Source of the DNA: UBA7374 sp049890275
Lineage (GTDB): Bacteria; Verrucomicrobiota; Verrucomicrobiia; Opitutales; Coraliomargaritaceae
NCBI GenBank assembly: GCA_049890275.1
Contig: JBMHBT010000001.1
Location: 69,188 to 133,187, forward strand
Reading direction: 5' to 3'
DNA: 64,000 nt
The position numbers and the translations under genes are program-made. The notes under the pieces were generated by a model. That model worked only from the letters and a program-made list of their open reading frames with translations. It was not told the origin of the DNA and made no database searches. This document shows positions 55,526-63,044 of this stretch, in pieces (position 1 is the first letter of the stretch; each line of letters starts with the position of its first letter).

Positions 55526-55873
55526 TTAAACGTCTTCAGGTGTTTCCAGAGAATTGAGTAAGTCGACAATATGTGCGCCACGCTCCATCGAAGGATCGTG
55601 AATAAATTGAAAAACAGGAAGATATTTTAAAGTGACCCTCCGAGCCACCCGTTGTCGTAGGTCCTTGCCAATTTTCTGAAAAAGCCTCTCGGCTTGATAC
55701 AAGGCGGTGTCATCGCCCAAAACCGAATAGTAGATACTGGCATTGCGCAAATCAGGACTGGTATCGACTTCGCTGATCGTGACTGCCGCTGCAGAATCAC
55801 GATAGCGCTGCCGCAACTGCTCGTTCAACTCCCGGCGAAGCAGTTCGTTCACTCGAATCATTCGCTTGGACAT
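55526..55873 (-). CDS. rbfA: 30S ribosome-binding factor A
   Basis: A 115-residue KH-like protein that matures the 16S 5' end. It has the family start RMIRVNELLRRELNEQLRQR, the conserved VTISEVDTSPDLRNASIYYS and the C-terminal RVTLKYLPVFQFIHD. Length is normal. It sits between infB (25-bp gap) and the DHH gene. Confidence 0.93.
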   Translation of the reverse strand: MSKRMIRVNELLRRELNEQLRQRYRDSAAAVTISEVDTSPDLRNASIYYSVLGDDTALYQAERLFQKIGKDLRQRVARRVTLKYLPVFQFIHDPSMERGAHIVDLLNSLETPEDV

Positions 55874-55898
55874 AGCAGAAACAAACAGTTAAGAACTA

Positions 55899-58286
55899 TT
55901 AACGCAGTGAAGGTCGGCTCTCCTCAATTGCAAAACATTCGATAATATCGCCCTCTTGGTAGTCATTGTAACCTTCTACATTGATACCGCATTCGTAACC
56001 GGCACGAACTTCCTTAACGTCATCCTTGAAACGACGAAGTGTATCGACAGCACTTTCGTGCATGACTTCCCCGCCGCGAATAAGGCGGGCAATCTTCGAG
56101 CGATTGATCGTGCCCTCGGTAACCATACAACCGGCCACATAACGTCCTTTTCCGGTCGGAAATACTTGACGGATTTCGGCTGCGCCAAGCTTCTTTTCGG
56201 TTAGTTCCGCATCGAGTAAGCCGACCATCTCCTCCTCCACCTGATCCAGGAGTTCATAAATAATTTCGTGCTGAATAATACGAATATCATGGTGCTTCGC
56301 GATGCCCTGCACTCCGTTGTCCAGGCGCACATTGAAACCAACAATACAACAACCACCGGCACTGGCTAAGTTTACGTCGTTTTTCGTTATGTTACCGACA
56401 CCGACGTGAATGATATCCAAATCAACTTTATCGCTTTCGATCTCGGTCAGGGCATTTGCCAGTGCTTCGGCAGAGCCGTGCACATCGGACTTAACGATCA
56501 CCCGTAAACACTTCTTTTGTTTGCTCTCAATTGCAGCAAACAAATCATCCACAGTAGGAGCACCACTGGATCCTTCCGTATTCGCATCCTCTTTCGCACT
56601 GGCATCACGCTTGCGTTGATAGGCAACCTCTTCGGCCAATCGACGAGCTGCTTTTTCATTTTTCTCCGTTGTGAACCGATCACCGGCAGAGGGAACCGCG
56701 GACCAACCAAGAACTTTGACCGGGGTCGACGGCGGAGCCGACTTGAGAATCTGGCCCTTATCATCCAGTAGAGACTTCACTCGGCAATAGACATCGCCAC
56801 AGAGTAAGGCATCCCCCTTCTTCAAGGTACCTTTATCGACAATAACAGAGGCAGTTGGCCCACGACCTTGCTCAATTTGCGACTCAACAATAATTCCTGA
56901 AGCCGGGCAATCCGGGTTTGCCTTCAGCTCTAAAACCTCAGCCTGCAGCAGAATCATATCCAGCAGGTCATCGATGTGGGTTCCATTTAGTGCAGAAACG
57001 GCTACCGTAACCGTCTCGCCGCCCCAATCTTCCGGAGCGATGCCCTTTTCCTGCATCTGTTGCTTCACACGATCAATATTCGCGCCCTTCGCATCCATCT
57101 TGTTGATTGCGACAACGATCGAATTATTCGCCTGTTGGGCAAATTTTAGCGCCTCATCCGTTTGTGGCTTAAAGGCATCATCCGCTGCAATCACCAATAC
57201 CGCGACATCCGTCACATTCGCACCGCGAGCGCGCATCATAGAAAACGCTGCGTGACCAGGCGTATCGATAAAAGTAATCTTCTGGCCACTGTGCTCGATT
57301 TGGTAAGCCCCGATATGTTGGGTGATTCCACCCGCCTCGCCCGATGTAACATTCGTCTTGCGAATCGTATCAAGCAAAGTGGTTTTACCATGATCCACAT
57401 GACCGAGGATACAAACGACCGGCGGACGTTCCTTCAGGTATTTGGGATCATCGACATCAACCGCTTCCGCCTTCTTTTTGGCAGACTGTGTATCTTCACC
57501 GCGATGATGGATTTCCAAGCGACAACCATGACGCTCAGCCAAAGTGTGCGCAGTCGATTCCTCAATGGTTTGGTTCATCGAGGCGAAAATACCCATCTCC
57601 ATCAATTCTGAAATGAGCTTAAATGGCTTGAGCCCAATTTCTACAGCGAAGTCCCGTACAATAATCGGTGGCTTTAAGTGTACGACTTTCAGTTCTTCCG
57701 CAGCCTCTGTATTTTCAGATTCAGAAGAAACAGGATGATCCGGAATAGCCGCTTCTGCTGGTGGCTGCCCCGATGGCGCAGGTGGGCGCGGAGGTTGCGG
57801 CGGAACCGCTCGCGGGGGTACGACCGCAGAGGGCGGTGCTGAAGGTATGGATGCTTTCGGCGGAGTCGTTTGCGGAGCAGGAGGCGCCTTGGGTGGTGCA
57901 GCAGCTGGCGGAGCTGCTTTTACAGGCGCAGCAGGCGGCGCCTTTTCTGCCGGCTTAGCCGGTGCAGGAGTCGGCGTTGGTGCGGCCGCTTCTTTCGCGG
58001 CCTGTTTTTCCTGCTCTAAAATTTCTACACTCTTGACGATTGCACCAGCAGGCAGAACGGGCCCTTTGGGTTTCTCTGGCTCCGACTGATCTTGGGCTTC
58101 TTCTGTCTTCACTGCTTGTGGCGGCTCTTCCTTCGGCTTCAACTCCTCGATGAGCGATTCGGCAGATATGTTATCAATCGTACTTGAAACGCTCTTCACG
58201 GCAAAACCTCGGCTCTGGAGAATTTCCAGCAAAGCCTTGTTTTCCATGCCGATTTCTTTAGCCAGTTGGTGGATGCGAATACTCAT
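55899..58286 (-). CDS. infB: Translation initiation factor IF-2
   Basis: A 795-residue GTPase that brings initiator tRNA to the ribosome. The N-terminal IF2_N domain (IRIHQLAKEIGMENKALLEI) is followed by a long Ala/Pro/Lys-rich disordered linker to about residue 200. A second IF2_N-like part follows (VEIGLKPFKLISELMEMGIF), then the G domain with G1 GHVDHGKTTL, G3 DTPGHAAF, G4 NKMDA, and the C-terminal fMet-tRNA-binding domain. Length is typical. It follows nusA by 61 bp. Confidence 0.96.
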   Translation of the reverse strand: MSIRIHQLAKEIGMENKALLEILQSRGFAVKSVSSTIDNISAESLIEELKPKEEPPQAVKTEEAQDQSEPEKPKGPVLPAGAIVKSVEILEQEKQAAKEAAAPTPTPAPAKPAEKAPPAAPVKAAPPAAAPPKAPPAPQTTPPKASIPSAPPSAVVPPRAVPPQPPRPPAPSGQPPAEAAIPDHPVSSESENTEAAEELKVVHLKPPIIVRDFAVEIGLKPFKLISELMEMGIFASMNQTIEESTAHTLAERHGCRLEIHHRGEDTQSAKKKAEAVDVDDPKYLKERPPVVCILGHVDHGKTTLLDTIRKTNVTSGEAGGITQHIGAYQIEHSGQKITFIDTPGHAAFSMMRARGANVTDVAVLVIAADDAFKPQTDEALKFAQQANNSIVVAINKMDAKGANIDRVKQQMQEKGIAPEDWGGETVTVAVSALNGTHIDDLLDMILLQAEVLELKANPDCPASGIIVESQIEQGRGPTASVIVDKGTLKKGDALLCGDVYCRVKSLLDDKGQILKSAPPSTPVKVLGWSAVPSAGDRFTTEKNEKAARRLAEEVAYQRKRDASAKEDANTEGSSGAPTVDDLFAAIESKQKKCLRVIVKSDVHGSAEALANALTEIESDKVDLDIIHVGVGNITKNDVNLASAGGCCIVGFNVRLDNGVQGIAKHHDIRIIQHEIIYELLDQVEEEMVGLLDAELTEKKLGAAEIRQVFPTGKGRYVAGCMVTEGTINRSKIARLIRGGEVMHESAVDTLRRFKDDVKEVRAGYECGINVEGYNDYQEGDIIECFAIEESRPSLR

Positions 58287-58347
58287 TCAGTCGTGTGTTG
58301 TGTAGCGTAAATCCTGATTATGTTTGCGAAAATTACGAAAAGGGGAA

Positions 58348-59598
58348 CTAGCGACTCGCCTCCAAGTAAGCCTGAACCTTGCTGATAATCTCTTGTGCCT
58401 GCTCTTCAGAAAATCCTGCATCCACTAAATCGCCGATAGCAACACCCTCAAAGGCTTCCGCGCTGATTAGACCGATACCCACAAGTTGCTGCGCCACCGC
58501 AGGGTCGATCCCGGGGATCATATTGATTCCCTGCACCGCCTGAGCAATCTTCTGATCGAAGCCGACCGCAGCTTTTTCTTCCTTGGCAATATCCAGCTTC
58601 CATCCAACCAGACGAGAGGTTAATTTTGCATTAAATCCACGGCGCCCGATAGCTACTGAAAGATCATCTTCAGCTACCTCAAAATGGATACGGCGCTCAG
58701 CTTCATTGAGGCGAATATTTTTGGGTACTGCAGGGCGAAGTGCTTCCTCCAGCATTTGTGCCGGATCCGTAAAGTGCCGTACAATGTCAATCTTCTCTCC
58801 GCCCAATTCACGAACAATTGTTTTCACCCGAGCACCACGAGCACCGACACAAGCACCTACAGGATCCACCTTAGGGTCTTTACTGTGCACGGCCACCTTT
58901 GTGCGGTAACCTGCCTCACGTGCCATCGATTCAATGGTAACGGTACCATCTGCAATTTCCGTGACTTCCAACTCAAAAAGACGGCGAACAAAATTAATAT
59001 TCGAACGCGATAGAATGACATCCGGGCCACGACTCGTCTGCTCGATTTTTAAAAGCAAGCAACGGATGCTGTCACCAATCGCATAATCTTCGCCGGGCAC
59101 ACGCTCTCGTGGGGGCATCACTGCTTCTGCCTTGCCCAAATCGATGACCAGATCGCCACGCTCACGACGGCGCACAGTTCCCGTCACAATATCCCCAACA
59201 GAATCTTTGAAATCATCGTAAATACGATCTTTCTCAAACTGTCGGATACGCTGCATAATTGCCTGTCGAGCTGTTTGGGCCGCGATCCGTCCCAGGAAAG
59301 CGGGATCGATCTCTTTTTCCAAGATTTGCCCAGCCGTTGCATCTGCCTGAATCAAGCGAGCTTTTTCCACATGGATCTCGTGCGATGGGTCACTCACCGA
59401 GTCGACCACCTTCAACTGGCTCCAGGCCTGTAGCGCACCCGTACGGGGATTGATTTCAACACGGATTTCCTGCCCGGCACCCACACCTCTTTGGGCGGCG
59501 CTCACAATCGCAGCAGAGATAGCGGTGATCATATCGGCGCGGTCGATCCCCTTCTCCTTCTCCATGTATTCTAAGACGGATAGAATTTCGTGACTCAT
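58348..59598 (-). CDS. nusA: Transcription elongation/termination factor NusA
   Basis: A 416-residue protein with the NusA N-terminal domain, an S1 domain (VGDIVTGTVRRRERGDLVID), and two KH domains (GACVGARGARVKTIVRELGG and the following block). The C-terminal tail ends with a helix-hairpin-helix motif (LVDAGFSEEQAQEIISKV). NusA is expected to bind RNA polymerase and shape hairpin folding. rimP, the usual preceding gene, is not present; nusA is first in the operon. A terminator-like hairpin ends 13 bp before its ATG, which could be a leader attenuator. Confidence 0.95.
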   Translation of the reverse strand: MSHEILSVLEYMEKEKGIDRADMITAISAAIVSAAQRGVGAGQEIRVEINPRTGALQAWSQLKVVDSVSDPSHEIHVEKARLIQADATAGQILEKEIDPAFLGRIAAQTARQAIMQRIRQFEKDRIYDDFKDSVGDIVTGTVRRRERGDLVIDLGKAEAVMPPRERVPGEDYAIGDSIRCLLLKIEQTSRGPDVILSRSNINFVRRLFELEVTEIADGTVTIESMAREAGYRTKVAVHSKDPKVDPVGACVGARGARVKTIVRELGGEKIDIVRHFTDPAQMLEEALRPAVPKNIRLNEAERRIHFEVAEDDLSVAIGRRGFNAKLTSRLVGWKLDIAKEEKAAVGFDQKIAQAVQGINMIPGIDPAVAQQLVGIGLISAEAFEGVAIGDLVDAGFSEEQAQEIISKVQAYLEASR

Positions 59599-59610
59599 TG
59601 TAGGCTGAAA

Positions 59611-59638
59611 ATAAAAAAAGCAGGTCAGTGCCCGCTTT
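59611..59638 (-). terminator. Leader terminator/attenuator before nusA
   Basis: Read on the minus strand: AAAGCGGG, loop CACTGA, CCTGCTTT with one G-U pair, then a T-rich run TTTTATTTT reaching 59611. The nusA ATG is at 59598. Since the next gene upstream on this strand is divergent queC, any transcript reaching this terminator must start in the 200-bp leader and would be closed before nusA. Confidence 0.75.
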
Positions 59639-59782
59639 CAAAAAACTAATACTGGTTTAATTGAAAAAGCACACACTGACACCGCAGAATTATCTTGTCA
59701 AGCGCTCGGCAAGAGAGCGATGTAAGACTCTATAGACTTGCTAGCTATGGATCCTGCAGCAATGATGTATAATTGAAATAAG

Positions 59783-59813
59783 CCGCCCTGCTAAAGGAAT
59801 TCCCAGGGCACGG
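59783..59813 (+). promoter_or_regulatory. Leader hairpin before queC
   Basis: CCGCCCTG (59783-59790) pairs with CAGGG (59804-59808) and CGG (59811-59813) with a 2-base bulge; the 13-base loop holds AAGGAATTCC. It ends 24 bp before the queC ATG. I see no match with the known preQ1 riboswitch classes. Confidence 0.35.
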
Positions 59814-59837
59814 TATACACCGATAACCACTGAATTC

Positions 59838-60551
59838 ATGAAAACTGTAGTCATCTACTCCGGCGGTCTCGACTCCACCGTCTTGCTCTATCAACTCAAA
59901 GCACAAGGACACGAGCTGTCTGCGCTTTCTGTCGATTACGGTCAGCGCCATCGTCGGGAACTCGACTGCGCCACCGATATCTGCCAACTCGCAGGAATTC
60001 CCTGCCAAATCGCCAACCTCTCCGCTATCCGCGAACTGCTCTCCGGCAGCAGCCTGACTTCTCCGCAAATAGAAGTCGCAGAGGGCCACTATACGGAAGC
60101 GAGTATGAAAAGTACGGTTGTACCCAATCGTAATATGATCCTCCTCTCCCTCGCCGCCGGACACGCCCTCTCCATTGGCGCGACTCAAGTCGCCTATGCT
60201 GCCCACAGCGGCGATCACGCAATTTACCCGGATTGCCGCAACGAATTTGCCGATGCCGTGGCCGTAGCCATGCAACTCTGCGACTGGCAACCGATTCAGT
60301 TGATCCGTCCCTTCATTGATGCGACCAAAGCGAAAATTGTCGCCATCGGCAACCAACTAGGCGTGCCCTTTGCTCGTACTTGGTCCTGCTACAAGGGCGA
60401 ATCCCTCCACTGCGGTCGCTGCGGTACCTGCATTGAACGACGAGAAGCATTCTATCTGGCCGGCCTGGACGACCCCACTCAATATGCCACCGACGCGCCG
60501 GCAATCGATACCCTGATCGACAACCAGTGGCACCTGCCAAACAACTCATAA
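59838..60551 (+). CDS. queC: 7-cyano-7-deazaguanine synthase
   Basis: Converts 7-carboxy-7-deazaguanine to preQ0 with ATP and ammonia. The 237-residue protein has the ATP-binding loop YSGGLDSTVLL, and a C-terminal zinc site in CYKGESLHCGRCGTC. RPFIDATKAKIVAIGNQL and YAAHSGDHAIYPDCRNEF are also conserved. Length is normal. First of the que operon; queD follows 12 bp later. Confidence 0.95.
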   Translation: MKTVVIYSGGLDSTVLLYQLKAQGHELSALSVDYGQRHRRELDCATDICQLAGIPCQIANLSAIRELLSGSSLTSPQIEVAEGHYTEASMKSTVVPNRNMILLSLAAGHALSIGATQVAYAAHSGDHAIYPDCRNEFADAVAVAMQLCDWQPIQLIRPFIDATKAKIVAIGNQLGVPFARTWSCYKGESLHCGRCGTCIERREAFYLAGLDDPTQYATDAPAIDTLIDNQWHLPNNS

Positions 60552-60563
60552 TAAAGACTCCTT

Positions 60564-61004
60564 ATGCTCACTTGCTCCAAAACCTATCGCGATATTCCCT
60601 TTGCCCACCGCCAACACCGCCACAGCGGGCACTGTGCCTATCTGCACGGACACAACTGGACCCTCCGGCTCACCTTTGCTTGTACCCAACCGGACGAGAA
60701 CGGCTTTGTCATTGATTTCGGCAAACTCAAGTACCTGCGCGACTGGATCGATCAGCACCTGGATCACGCCTGCCTCTTTAACGAAGACGATCCCGAGAGG
60801 GAGGCACTCCTCCGCCAGTATTCCGGACTGTTCAAAGCCTATACCCTTCCCGACTGCTCGAGCGAAGGCATCGCTTATCATCTTTATGGTATTTTCAACG
60901 CTATGGTACAAAAAGCAACCGACCAGCGGGTACGTATCACTGCCGTCGAAGTACAAGAGGATTCCAAAAACGCAGCCACTTACAGTACAGAACGATTCGT
61001 GTAA
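60564..61004 (+). CDS. queD: 6-carboxy-5,6,7,8-tetrahydropterin synthase
   Basis: Makes 6-carboxytetrahydropterin from dihydroneopterin triphosphate. The 146-residue protein has the zinc/catalytic block HRHSGHCAYLHGHNW with the HGH pair and the catalytic Cys, and LDHACLFNEDD and a final Glu-containing strand (RVRITAVEVQED). Length is a little longer than the 120 residues of E. coli QueD. No FolE-type enzyme is in view. Confidence 0.92.
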   Translation: MLTCSKTYRDIPFAHRQHRHSGHCAYLHGHNWTLRLTFACTQPDENGFVIDFGKLKYLRDWIDQHLDHACLFNEDDPEREALLRQYSGLFKAYTLPDCSSEGIAYHLYGIFNAMVQKATDQRVRITAVEVQEDSKNAATYSTERFV

Positions 61005-61028
61005 TCATTTGTCATCTGCACCGTACCC

Positions 61029-61676
61029 ATGCCGAACACACTTCCTATACACGAACGGTTTTACTCCTTTCAAGGTGAAGGCTGCCATACCGGGCGCTCC
61101 GCCTTCTTCATTCGTACCTACGGCTGCCCCGTACACTGCCCTTGGTGTGATTCCGCAGGTACTTGGCATCCCGAGCAAAAACCAAAATCCCTCAACCGCA
61201 TGCATGTAACAGACCTCGCCAAGGAAGCCATAGCCGCCCAGCCTGCATTTGTTGTCATTACCGGAGGAGAGCCCACCATCCACGATCTCTCTCCTCTCAC
61301 GGAAGCCCTGCACGCCGCTAATTTGCCCGTCCACCTCGAGACCAGTGGCGCCTTCCCCATCCGAGGGGACTTCGACTGGATCACCCTGAGCCCGAAACGA
61401 TGGAAACTCCCCCTGGAAGAAAATCTCTCTTACGCCGACGAGTTTAAAATAATCGTCGATACACCAACCGCCATTGAAGAATACCTGGACGCTTGCTCTC
61501 TGCCCCACGGCGTTCCCGTCTGGCTGCACCCAGAGTGGAATATTTCTGAAGAGCGCCCAATTCTGAACACTATCACAGATTGGATCAAAACCCACGGCGA
61601 TCCCTTCCGTGCCGGTTGGCAACTACACAAGCCCTACGCCGCCGACATGCAGGATCACCGCGCTCTGGCAGAATAA
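61029..61676 (+). CDS. queE: 7-carboxy-7-deazaguanine synthase
   Basis: A radical SAM enzyme of 215 residues. The cluster motif CPVHCPWC (C-x3-C-x2-C) follows SFQGEGCHTGRSAFFIR; GGEPTIHD is the SAM loop. It closes the que operon (24-bp gap from queD). Together QueD, QueE and QueC make preQ0, which QueF and Tgt (not in view) would use for tRNA queuosine. The 392 bp after it are non-coding. Confidence 0.94.
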   Translation: MPNTLPIHERFYSFQGEGCHTGRSAFFIRTYGCPVHCPWCDSAGTWHPEQKPKSLNRMHVTDLAKEAIAAQPAFVVITGGEPTIHDLSPLTEALHAANLPVHLETSGAFPIRGDFDWITLSPKRWKLPLEENLSYADEFKIIVDTPTAIEEYLDACSLPHGVPVWLHPEWNISEERPILNTITDWIKTHGDPFRAGWQLHKPYAADMQDHRALAE

Positions 61677-61737
61677 ATGACTTGCGACACGGGTAGGCGT
61701 TGATCCAAGCGGATGAAGGGCAAACCATCATTCATTT

Positions 61738-61775
61738 TGTACCGATCTGTGTACATCTGTGTACATCCGTGGTTT
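61738..61775 (+). repeat. Dispersed repeat, copy 1
   Basis: This copy holds GATCTGTGTACATCTGTGTA followed by CATCCGTGGTT, and is built from a roughly 11-base unit (ATCTGTGTACA). It is nearly identical to copy 3 at 61865-61903. Units of this type are common in intergenic regions of Verrucomicrobiota. Confidence 0.8.
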
Positions 61776-61811
61776 CTCTCTTCATAAAAGTAACCGCTGC
61801 GAAATCTTATT

Positions 61812-61848
61812 TGAGCCACAGATAAAGACGGATTGTAGCGGATACCAG
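61812..61848 (-). repeat. Dispersed repeat, inverted degenerate copy 2
   Basis: GAGCCACAGATAAAGACGGA and the following TTGTAGCGGAT resemble the reverse complement of the copies on each side. It can pair with them and form a cruciform or long RNA hairpin. Confidence 0.55.
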
Positions 61849-61864
61849 GCCGCTATCATACCGT

Positions 61865-61903
61865 CTGTACCCATCTGTGTACATCTGTGTGCATCCGTGG
61901 TTA
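61865..61903 (+). repeat. Dispersed repeat, copy 3
   Basis: CTGTACCCATCTGTGTACAT followed by CTGTGTGCATCCGTGGTTA. It differs from copy 1 by only a few bases and is about 127 bp downstream of it. Confidence 0.8.
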
Positions 61904-62018
61904 TATTTTTCATAATTCACTGTCCTCTATTTATCCACAGCTCATTTCTCTCCACCGCCACTCAGCGTCCTCCCCTTTCTCGAGCGAAGCGGGTGGTTAC
62001 ATCCCACTCACTACGTAC

Positions 62019-62043
62019 AAAAAAGCCCGCCAATCGGCGGGCT
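62019..62043 (-). terminator. Intrinsic terminator of the FKBP gene
   Basis: On the minus strand, AGCCCGCC, loop GATT, GGCGGGCT and then TTTTT. The stem is 8 bp perfect and GC-rich. It starts 26 bp after the FKBP stop codon. Confidence 0.92.
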
Positions 62044-62068
62044 CGGAAAGATTCAATGGAGTCGCAGC

Positions 62069-62830
62069 TTATCCCTCGGATTGGCCGGGGTTCACTTCAA
62101 TCAGCTCACACTCGAATACGAGCGTATCGCCCGGCTGAATCGCTCCACCCGGACGCGGACTGTTTCCATAGCCGAGATCACTGGGAATATAGAGCATGAT
62201 TTTACCGCCGACACCCACCTTGGTCAGGCCTTCGCCGAAACCAGGTACCACACCATTGAGCGGAAAAGTAGCTGGCTGCCCACGATCATACGAACTGTCA
62301 AACTGAGTGCCATCAATCCGTGTACCCTTGTAGTGAACTAAAACGGTATCTTCCATGGTCGGCATCTGCTTCGCGTCACCCGCTTTAATGACCTTATAGT
62401 GCAAACCGGATTCAGTGGACTGCACCGCTTTATCCTCTGCCTTCAGCTTTTCGATATATGCTTTACCTGCCTCGATATTACCACCGGCTGCAGACGCAGC
62501 AGCCGCTTCCTGCTCTGCCTGTGCGGCCTGCACGCGCTCCTGAATAAAAGACTGAAAAACCGAGCCCTGTACCAGCGCCATCATTTCAGCAGATGGCTCC
62601 GAGTCGCCCAACGCACGCGTAATTCCGCGATTGATTGCTGCAGCGTCCTCCGATGTGAATCCCAGATTCGACAAACCCATTTGAAAAGCACTGAAATAAC
62701 CGAAGGCTTCGATCATCTCCTCTTGGCTGGGAGCCGCTACCGGAGCGGATGTGTCTTGAGCATATAGTGAAAAAGGAGCCAGCACAGCCAAGAAGCCGCA
62801 AGCGAGAAGAGTGAAATTTTTAAATGTCAT
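62069..62830 (-). CDS. FKBP-type peptidyl-prolyl cis-trans isomerase (Mip/FkpA-like)
   Basis: A 253-residue periplasmic isomerase that helps fold proteins. A signal peptide (FTLLACGFLAVLAPFSLYAQ) is followed by an FKBP N-terminal dimerisation domain (helical, about 30-135) and the FKBP domain: VLVHYKGTRIDGTQFDSSYD, FPLNGVVPGFGEGL, MLYIPSDLGYGNSPRPGG and LVFECELIEVNP. The active-site aromatic residues are in place. Single-gene unit with its own terminator. Confidence 0.93.
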   Translation of the reverse strand: MTFKNFTLLACGFLAVLAPFSLYAQDTSAPVAAPSQEEMIEAFGYFSAFQMGLSNLGFTSEDAAAINRGITRALGDSEPSAEMMALVQGSVFQSFIQERVQAAQAEQEAAAASAAGGNIEAGKAYIEKLKAEDKAVQSTESGLHYKVIKAGDAKQMPTMEDTVLVHYKGTRIDGTQFDSSYDRGQPATFPLNGVVPGFGEGLTKVGVGGKIMLYIPSDLGYGNSPRPGGAIQPGDTLVFECELIEVNPGQSEG

Positions 62831-63044
62831 AAGTTCTAGAATAATAAAATAAAGGCAGAATAGGACCCTAGGTGCCCTCCAACGTCAACCATAGAGGTCT
62901 TTCAAACAAGGGAAAAGTTCCCGCAATGCGAACGGAAATTAGATTTAAAACAGACACGAAAAAGAAAAACCGGCCCCTTCCTTTTTGCGCCTCTTCCAAA
63001 AATACCCCGCGAGTCCATCCAATCCCTCGTTCGCTATTCGGCCT

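Larger units (their letters stand above)
61677..62068. other. Non-coding region with repeats, between queE and the FKBP gene
   Basis: No gene is supported in these 392 bp. It holds three copies of a dispersed repeat (61738-61903) and, at its right end, the terminator of the FKBP gene (62019-62043). Short frames here are low-quality and lack family similarity. Confidence 0.7.

Noticed and set aside
59641..59740. Consensus promoter TTGACA (minus strand, 59696-59701) for nusA
   Set aside because: The -35-like hexamer is perfect but no acceptable -10 box is found at 16-18 bp.
59701..59837. preQ1 riboswitch before queC
   Set aside because: I could not match the class I, II or III preQ1 consensus; only a generic hairpin is visible.
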